Positions 58,640 through 64,000 of a stretch of DNA of 64,000 bases are shown one piece after another. Made by a program: the position numbers and the translations under genes. Below the pieces are notes generated by a model. The model had not been told where the DNA came from and made no database searches. It saw only the letters and a list, made by a program, of their open reading frames with translations. How positions within the stretch are numbered: the stretch's first letter is position 1; the number at the start of each line of letters is the position of its first letter. The stretch spans positions 1 to 64,000 of the forward strand of contig JARLGI010000011.1 of assembly GCA_031296115.1 (NCBI GenBank). Direction: 5' to 3'. Source of the stretch: Acidobacteriota bacterium. GTDB lineage: Bacteria; Acidobacteriota; Terriglobia; Terriglobales; Acidobacteriaceae.

Positions 58640-60337
58640 ATGAAGCCGATCGCCACTAGTCCGAGCGGAACCGAGAACCCGAACGCGCCTGCCCATTCGC
58701 CGCGCGGGAGCGTCTGGCTGCCCGCGTTGCTTCTCGCGTTGTTTGCGATGCAATCGCTGTGGTTCATTCGAACCCAGTCGCTCACCTATGACGAGCCGGC
58801 GCACATCATTGCCGGTGTAGAAGCCTGGCAGCAGGGCAAGTTCGAGCATTGGAACGACCATCCGCCCTTGGGCCGGTTGTGGCTCACCCTGCCGCTGGCA
58901 GGCAGGGGCGTGGAATTCGCGTGGGAGCAATTGCCGGTCGGCTTTCGGGTGACGGCCATGCGTCCCGGCCCCGAATGGCTGGCGTGGCAAACGCGTCCCA
59001 TGAACACGCTGCTCGGCGTGGCGCTGGGCCTTGGCTTGTGGTTCGTGGCACGCCGGCTGTTCTCGCAGGGTGCCGCTACCCTGACCCTGGCGCTGTTTGG
59101 GTCCACGCCTTCGCTGATTGCGAACTTCTCGCTGGCCACCACCGACGGCATCGGAGCCTTGTTCATATTTCTTACCGCATTCCAACTGGTACGGTGGCGA
59201 CGGAATCCAAGTGGCGCACAGACGGCTGTGATAGGCGTGGCCCTCGGCGGTTTGCTGCTGTCGAAGTTCTACGCGCCGCCGCTGGTGTTGCTTGCTCTGG
59301 CCTTAATGCTGGTGCTTGAGCGGAATGAGGTTGTGCTGTCGCCACTCAACTGGAACTGGAGGCCTGCGTTTGCGGCATTCGTCATCGCGCTGGCTATGCT
59401 GTGGGCGGGGTACTTTTTCCATGTGGCGCACCTCAAAGTCGGCGATGGCGAGGTAGTAGCCAGCTTCCCCAACCGTGCGGTCAAGGCATGGGCGACGAAA
59501 TCCACGGCGCGGGTCAACGCACTTGTACCGGCGGGGGAGTTCCTGGAAGGGCTGCGGGAGGTGGCTCTCCGCAACCGGCGCGGGCGGCCGGCGTGGTTCC
59601 TCGGCCAGGTTTATCCCAGGGGCGGCATCAAGCTCTACTATCCCGTGGCCATCGCGTTGAAGTGGCCGACTATTGTGCTGCTGCTGTTTTTCGCCAGCCT
59701 GATATTAGGCGTTCGAAAAACTTGCCGCGCGCCCAGCGACTTGCTGGTCATGTCGCTGTTCGGCGTGGTGTATCTGGTGTTCGCTTTGCAGTCCGGATAT
59801 GACATTGGCGAGCGCCACATCCTGCCGCTTTATCCCTTCGCCCTGCTGATCGCGGGCGGGATTTGGGAGCACGCGCGCAAGCAACGCTGGGCTGTCGGCA
59901 TTCTCGTTTTGGCATTGTGCCTGAACGCCGCCGACGCCCTGCGCTACGGTCCCGGGTATCTTTCCTACTTCAATGTGTTCGTGAAGCCTACTGAAAGCTG
60001 GCGGTTGTTGACCGACAGCAACCTCGATTGGGGGCAGGGCCTGCTGGCGCTGCGCGATTACGAACGGCAGCATCCGAACGAGACGTTGCAGCTTGCTTAT
60101 TTCGGCTCGGTCGAGCCTTCGCTGTATGGCGTTCGCGCGACACCGCTTGCGCCCGGCGAACCCGTGGGGGGAACAGTTGTAGCCGGTGCGACCTGCCTCT
60201 CCGGACAAACGCTGGACGATCCGACAGGGTATCAATGGCTTTGGAGCTATCCGCCTCGCCAGGTACTGGATCACGCGCTGTGGGTCTTCGATACCGACCA
60301 GAAATTGCAATCGCGGGTGCAAAGGCAATACCATTGA
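58640..60337 (+). CDS. Glycosyltransferase family 39-like (PMT-type) membrane protein
   Basis: LTYDEPAHIIAGVEAWQQGKFEHWNDHPPLGRLWLTLPL, multiple TM helices, LTDSNLDWGQGLLALRDY. Confidence 0.87.
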   Translation: MKPIATSPSGTENPNAPAHSPRGSVWLPALLLALFAMQSLWFIRTQSLTYDEPAHIIAGVEAWQQGKFEHWNDHPPLGRLWLTLPLAGRGVEFAWEQLPVGFRVTAMRPGPEWLAWQTRPMNTLLGVALGLGLWFVARRLFSQGAATLTLALFGSTPSLIANFSLATTDGIGALFIFLTAFQLVRWRRNPSGAQTAVIGVALGGLLLSKFYAPPLVLLALALMLVLERNEVVLSPLNWNWRPAFAAFVIALAMLWAGYFFHVAHLKVGDGEVVASFPNRAVKAWATKSTARVNALVPAGEFLEGLREVALRNRRGRPAWFLGQVYPRGGIKLYYPVAIALKWPTIVLLLFFASLILGVRKTCRAPSDLLVMSLFGVVYLVFALQSGYDIGERHILPLYPFALLIAGGIWEHARKQRWAVGILVLALCLNAADALRYGPGYLSYFNVFVKPTESWRLLTDSNLDWGQGLLALRDYERQHPNETLQLAYFGSVEPSLYGVRATPLAPGEPVGGTVVAGATCLSGQTLDDPTGYQWLWSYPPRQVLDHALWVFDTDQKLQSRVQRQYH

Positions 60338-60344
60338 TGGGCGT

Positions 60345-60429
60345 GCGAGAGTGGCGGAATTGGCAGACGCACCAGACTTAGGATCTGGCGGGGAAACCCG
60401 TGGGGGTTCGAGTCCCCCCTTTCGCACCA
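60345..60429 (+). tRNA. tRNA-Leu (anticodon TAG)
   Basis: GCGAGAGTGGCGGAATTGGCAGACGCACCAGACTTAGGATCTGGCGGGGAAACCCGTGGGGGTTCGAGTCCCCCCTTTCGCACCA; acceptor GCGAGAG/CTTTCGC, anticodon loop CTTAGGA, long variable arm, encoded CCA. Confidence 0.97.
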
Positions 60430-60509
60430 GCGTTCAGGAAGTCCTCGATTGCGCCCAGGGAGCTTGGCGAGGCAGGCGACACAACCGACTAAGGGGAAAT
60501 TGCGGCTCT

Positions 60510-61004
60510 ATGTCACTTTCCAAGTCTAGTCTTACCCCAACCCTACACTTCTTCCTTGCCGGACTGTCGATCACTGTACTGGCACTGCTGGTCAGCGTTA
60601 CCGGCGCCCAAGAAGCCAAGCCCGCGGGAGCGGCCGCGAAGAGTGCCGCCAGTGCTCCCGTAGCGCGCGGCAAGTACATCGTCGAGGACGTCGCCATGTG
60701 CGGCAACTGTCATACCCCGCGGCTGCCGAATGGCGAGCTGGACAATAGCCGCTGGCTGGCCGGGGCCTCTGTGCCCTATCTGCCGGCGTGGCCCGAAGGC
60801 AGCTGGCCGATCATGGCGCCTCGCATTGCAGGCCGTCCGCCCGCGAGCGATGCCCAAATGATTACGCTATTGACGACCGCAATCTGGGTGGAGGGCAAGC
60901 CGCTTCGCGATCCAATGCCGCACTTTCATATGACGCGTGCTGACGCCGAGGCGGTACTGGCTTACCTGAAATCGCTTGCGGGAGGCCGCGACCAATCCCA
61001 ATAA
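60510..61004 (+). CDS. Secreted c-type cytochrome domain protein
   Basis: N-terminal signal, [23 protein letters not shown] (CxxCH), [21 protein letters not shown] distal Met region. Confidence 0.9.
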   Translation: MSLSKSSLTPTLHFFLAGLSITVLALLVSVTGAQEAKPAGAAAKSAASAPVARGKYIVEDVAMCGNCHTPRLPNGELDNSRWLAGASVPYLPAWPEGSWPIMAPRIAGRPPASDAQMITLLTTAIWVEGKPLRDPMPHFHMTRADAEAVLAYLKSLAGGRDQSQ

Positions 61005-61014
61005 CCGCCCGCCT

Positions 61015-62046
61015 TCAGTCCTTGGCCATGGCGTAGTAGCCCTGGCGGGCCTGCACCTTGTAGTTGCCGTCCTTGGTGTGGATCTGGACCTTGCGGTACG
61101 AGCCGTCGAGCTTGTTGTTGGTGGGGGTGTAGCCAATATTGTACTGGCTCCGCAACTCGTTCTGGATTTGTTCGAAGGCTTGCCGCAACTTCTCCTGCTT
61201 GTTGCCCACTTCAATCACCCGGCCGCCGGTTTGTTCCGCCAGTTTCTTCATATCGTAGTCTCCGCTATAACCAAAGCCGCCATAAAAGCCGCGGTCGGCA
61301 ATAAGAATGACGTAACAGATGGTGTCGGCCTTCTGCGCCGCCTCGATGGCATCCTGGATGCGCAAACGGCTGCCCTGGTCCTCGCCGTCGGTGAAGACAA
61401 TCATCGCCTTGCGGCCAACTTCGTTCTTCAACTTTTCGTTAGCGCCCAGATAAATGGCGTCATACAGCAGCGTCCCGCGCGGCGTGGTGGGTATGGGGCC
61501 GCCGCCCAGCCCCGGAGGACCACCACCGAAGCCGGCGTTGATCTGCATCTTGTTCAGGGCCCGGGTCAGGAGGTGAACATTGCTGGTGAAATCCTGGTCC
61601 AGGTCCACGTCCACGTCAAAGTTAATGACGAAGGCGAGGTCCTTGTCGCGCAGCACGCTCTTGAGAAACTCGGCGCACGCCTCCTGCTCAATGGTGAGGA
61701 CGCGCGTCTGGCTGGCGCTGGTATCAATCATGATCCCCAGGGTCAGCGGCTGGTTCGATTCCGCAGAGAAATACTTGATGGTCTGGGGCTTGCCGTCTTC
61801 CAGCACCTCGAAGTCGGTCCTGGTGAGATTGGGGATCAGCATGCCATGCTTGTCCTTCACATTGAAGAACAGGTTCACGACGTTCACCTGCGCCTTGAAG
61901 GTCTGCAGCGAGTCATCGATCGGCGCTTCCTGCGATTGCTGACTGGGGGGCGCCGGTGGAGTCTGGGACTGTGCCATCAGCCAGACACTGGAGACCAGCA
62001 TCAGTGACATGGCTACCGTGAACTTGCGGACTTGCCAATGCAACAT
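61015..62046 (-). CDS. VWFA-related domain protein (Acidobacteria-type)
   Basis: VNVVNLFFNVKDKHGMLIPNLTRTDFEVLEDGKPQTIKYFSAESNQPLTLGIMIDTSASQTRVL, AMIVFTDGEDQGSRLRIQDAIEAAQKADTICYVILIADRGFY, SQYNIGYTPTNNKLDGSYRKVQI. Confidence 0.93.
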   Translation of the reverse strand: MLHWQVRKFTVAMSLMLVSSVWLMAQSQTPPAPPSQQSQEAPIDDSLQTFKAQVNVVNLFFNVKDKHGMLIPNLTRTDFEVLEDGKPQTIKYFSAESNQPLTLGIMIDTSASQTRVLTIEQEACAEFLKSVLRDKDLAFVINFDVDVDLDQDFTSNVHLLTRALNKMQINAGFGGGPPGLGGGPIPTTPRGTLLYDAIYLGANEKLKNEVGRKAMIVFTDGEDQGSRLRIQDAIEAAQKADTICYVILIADRGFYGGFGYSGDYDMKKLAEQTGGRVIEVGNKQEKLRQAFEQIQNELRSQYNIGYTPTNNKLDGSYRKVQIHTKDGNYKVQARQGYYAMAKD

Positions 62047-62174
62047 ACGTTTTCTTTCCGGTTAGATTTCTTTATTGTATTGCAAACCGCACAGCGTCGC
62101 TGCCGGCAGGCTGGCAAGGCCCGACTACAGGTATACTGTGGACAGTTCCGGCAAAGCGGAGACTACCTACACTC

Positions 62175-63518
62175 ATGTTCAGTTGCGGATTGAGCTCCTG
62201 TATTAGAAACACCATCGTGGTAGCAACCCTGGTGTTTGCAAGCTGCGCGGTGGCGCAGCAACAACCCTTGCCCGACGCTCCAACTCCGCAGAACAATGCT
62301 CCGGCGCCGAACGTCAATGTGCCGCCGCCGCAAGGTATGCCCAGCGATGGGGGGTCTTCCTCTTCCCATGCAAACCCTGAGCAGCCGGCAAATACTCGTC
62401 CCAGTGGGCAGGAAACGCCAGGCACCACGAATCCGCAGCCCCCTCCGCCGGGTTCACAGCAGATCAAGACGGTTCCTCCGGGCAGCGTGCCGGCCACCGG
62501 CGAAAGCGGGCCCGACGAACTTTTCCGCCTGACCAAAAACGTCAGCTTCGTTACCGTTCCGGTTACCGTGAAGGATGATGAAGGCAAACTGGTGGATGGA
62601 TTGTTGCAAAAGGACTTCGTGGTTTACGAGGACGGCCAGCCACAGAAACTCTCTCTGTTTACCAGCGACCCGTTCCCGCTGTCGGCGGCGCTGATCATCG
62701 ACCAGGGCATGTCCGACCTGGCCCTGAAGAAGGTGAACCAGACCTTCTCGGCACTGGGCGGGGCGTTCGGGCCGTTCGACGAAGTGGCTGTCTTCACGTA
62801 TGGCAACACGGTCAACCAGCGCTCCGATTTCGGCAACGCCACCCGCATGGATATTGCGCTGAACCGCCTTCGCGATGAAAAAGGGCAGAACGCCGGCGTG
62901 CCACAGGTGGGCGGGCCCTTCAGCTCAGGCCCCTCGACCAACAGCAAGCCGATGACCGGCAGTCTTCCGGTGCAGACCCCTGCCAAGGAGTCGCACGTGC
63001 TGAATGACGCAATCCTGATGGCGGCACAGAACCTGGCGCGGCGTCCTCGCGTGAACCGGAAGATCATCTTCATCATCAGCGATGGCAAGGAATTCGGAAG
63101 CCGCGCCAGCTATGCCCAGGTGCTGAAGGTGCTGCTCACGGACGGGATCGCGGTTTACGCAATCGGCGTGGACTCGGCCGCCATGCCGGTCTATAACAAA
63201 GTCGAGAAACTGCGGATTCCGGGATTCGGCTACAGCAATATTCTGCCACGCTATGCCAACGCGACCGGTGGCGACGTTCTGGACGAGTTCTCCAAGGAAA
63301 ATATCGAGAGCGCCTACCAGCGCATTACGCTGGAAGCCCGCAATCAGTACACGCTGGGCTACATTACGCCGCAAAGACCTTCCGGCACGTTTCGTGATAT
63401 CGAGGTGCGGGTGAGGCGGCCCGGCCTTCAGGTCTACGCCAAGCACGGTTACTACCCGCTGCCTCCGCAGCGTGCCGAAACTCAGCCGACGGCGGGGGCG
63501 GAGCCGCAAAAGCAGTAA
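62175..63518 (+). CDS. VWFA-related domain protein with Pro-rich N-terminal region
   Basis: VSFVTVPVTVKDDEGKLVDGLLQKDFVVYEDGQPQKLSLFTSDPFPLSAALIIDQG, KIIFIISDGKEFGSRASYAQVLKVLLTDGIAVYAIGVD, RNQYTLGYITPQRPSGTFRDIEVRVRRPGLQVYAKHGYY. Confidence 0.93.
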   Translation: MFSCGLSSCIRNTIVVATLVFASCAVAQQQPLPDAPTPQNNAPAPNVNVPPPQGMPSDGGSSSSHANPEQPANTRPSGQETPGTTNPQPPPPGSQQIKTVPPGSVPATGESGPDELFRLTKNVSFVTVPVTVKDDEGKLVDGLLQKDFVVYEDGQPQKLSLFTSDPFPLSAALIIDQGMSDLALKKVNQTFSALGGAFGPFDEVAVFTYGNTVNQRSDFGNATRMDIALNRLRDEKGQNAGVPQVGGPFSSGPSTNSKPMTGSLPVQTPAKESHVLNDAILMAAQNLARRPRVNRKIIFIISDGKEFGSRASYAQVLKVLLTDGIAVYAIGVDSAAMPVYNKVEKLRIPGFGYSNILPRYANATGGDVLDEFSKENIESAYQRITLEARNQYTLGYITPQRPSGTFRDIEVRVRRPGLQVYAKHGYYPLPPQRAETQPTAGAEPQKQ

Positions 63519-63519
63519 T

Positions 63520-63562
63520 TGGTAAATCAACTCGCCATTTGCCAAGTGCCAATTACCAAAGC
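63520..63562. repeat. Heptad-phased repeat between convergent genes
   Basis: gccattt|gccaagt|gccaatt|accaaag, with an inverted ttggtaa upstream. Confidence 0.4.
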
Positions 63563-64000
63563 TTCAGACTCCTCAGCATCTGCTCAAATGTTGGACGCAG
63601 TTTGGAAAAGTCCTTCTCCGGGGCGATGAACACCAGGTAAAGCACGCTGCCATCGGAGCGCTGCAGGGTCACCAGCCAATCGCGCTCCTGTAGCGTCTGC
63701 GTACCCTGCTTGATGGGGGATGCTCCGATCATTTCCTGCGAGCGGCCCTCCTGCCCGCTGATGCGAATCAGTTCATCGTTGCCGATCGTGTGCAGTCCGG
63801 GATTCGACTGCTGCAGGCCTGCTACCAGGCGATGCGTGGCCTCGTCGAGGGACATGTTCAATTCGGGCTGAAATGCGTCGATGATGACGCCGTACGCCAC
63901 CGCGTTCTGTGCTACCCCGTCCTCCGGCGCGATGGTCACCGACGAGGATACGTCACCATAGGCCTTCCAGTTCGCCGGATAGCCTATCTGGAACGCGTTA
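63553..64000 (-). CDS. C-terminal part of a protein truncated by window end (possibly an M48-peptidase-associated C-terminal domain)
   Basis: Frame continues open to the edge: NAFQIGYPANWKAYGDVSSSVTIAPEDGVAQNAVAYGVIIDAFQPELNMSLDEATHRLVAGLQQSNPGL..SFEQ-like ending PTFEQMLRSLKLW. Confidence 0.55.
   Translation of the reverse strand, partial: NAFQIGYPANWKAYGDVSSSVTIAPEDGVAQNAVAYGVIIDAFQPELNMSLDEATHRLVAGLQQSNPGLHTIGNDELIRISGQEGRSQEMIGASPIKQGTQTLQERDWLVTLQRSDGSVLYLVFIAPEKDFSKLRPTFEQMLRSLKLW

Overview
This 64 kb window looks like an Acidobacteria-type chromosome; the lineage call is an inference from gene content and protein style. It is mostly core genome. Main blocks are: (1) a prolyl oligopeptidase and a degraded patch with transporter and IS21 remnants, then a beta-carbonic anhydrase, a ParE/RHH toxin-antitoxin pair, GlgX and an M20 peptidase; (2) a near-complete dcw cluster, mraZ to ftsZ (about 9.5-27.1 kb), preceded by candidate MraZ operator repeats; (3) a minus-strand block mtaB-infC-rpmI-rplT-pheS-pheT-zapB-like-zapA, ending in a strong 6S RNA (ssrS) candidate with no ORF annotation; (4) signalling and envelope genes, including a 929-aa choice-of-anchor-D repeat protein; (5) a frameshifted TonB-receptor/Oar-like pseudogene; (6) a glycine cleavage operon with an embedded DinB-like gene; (7) an exopolysaccharide region containing a degenerate group II intron, a Ser/Thr kinase and an O-antigen-ligase-like protein with an embedded PDZ-like segment; (8) tRNA-Leu, a cytochrome c and two VWFA-related proteins. 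I see no CRISPR array, prophage or obvious new defence system. The most interesting signals are the 6S RNA, an interspersed repeat read in frame inside pheT, the PDZ/O-antigen-ligase fusion, MraZ boxes with 10-bp phasing, an apparent AUC start for infC, and heptad-phased intergenic repeats. All calls come from reading the sequence; no database search was run.
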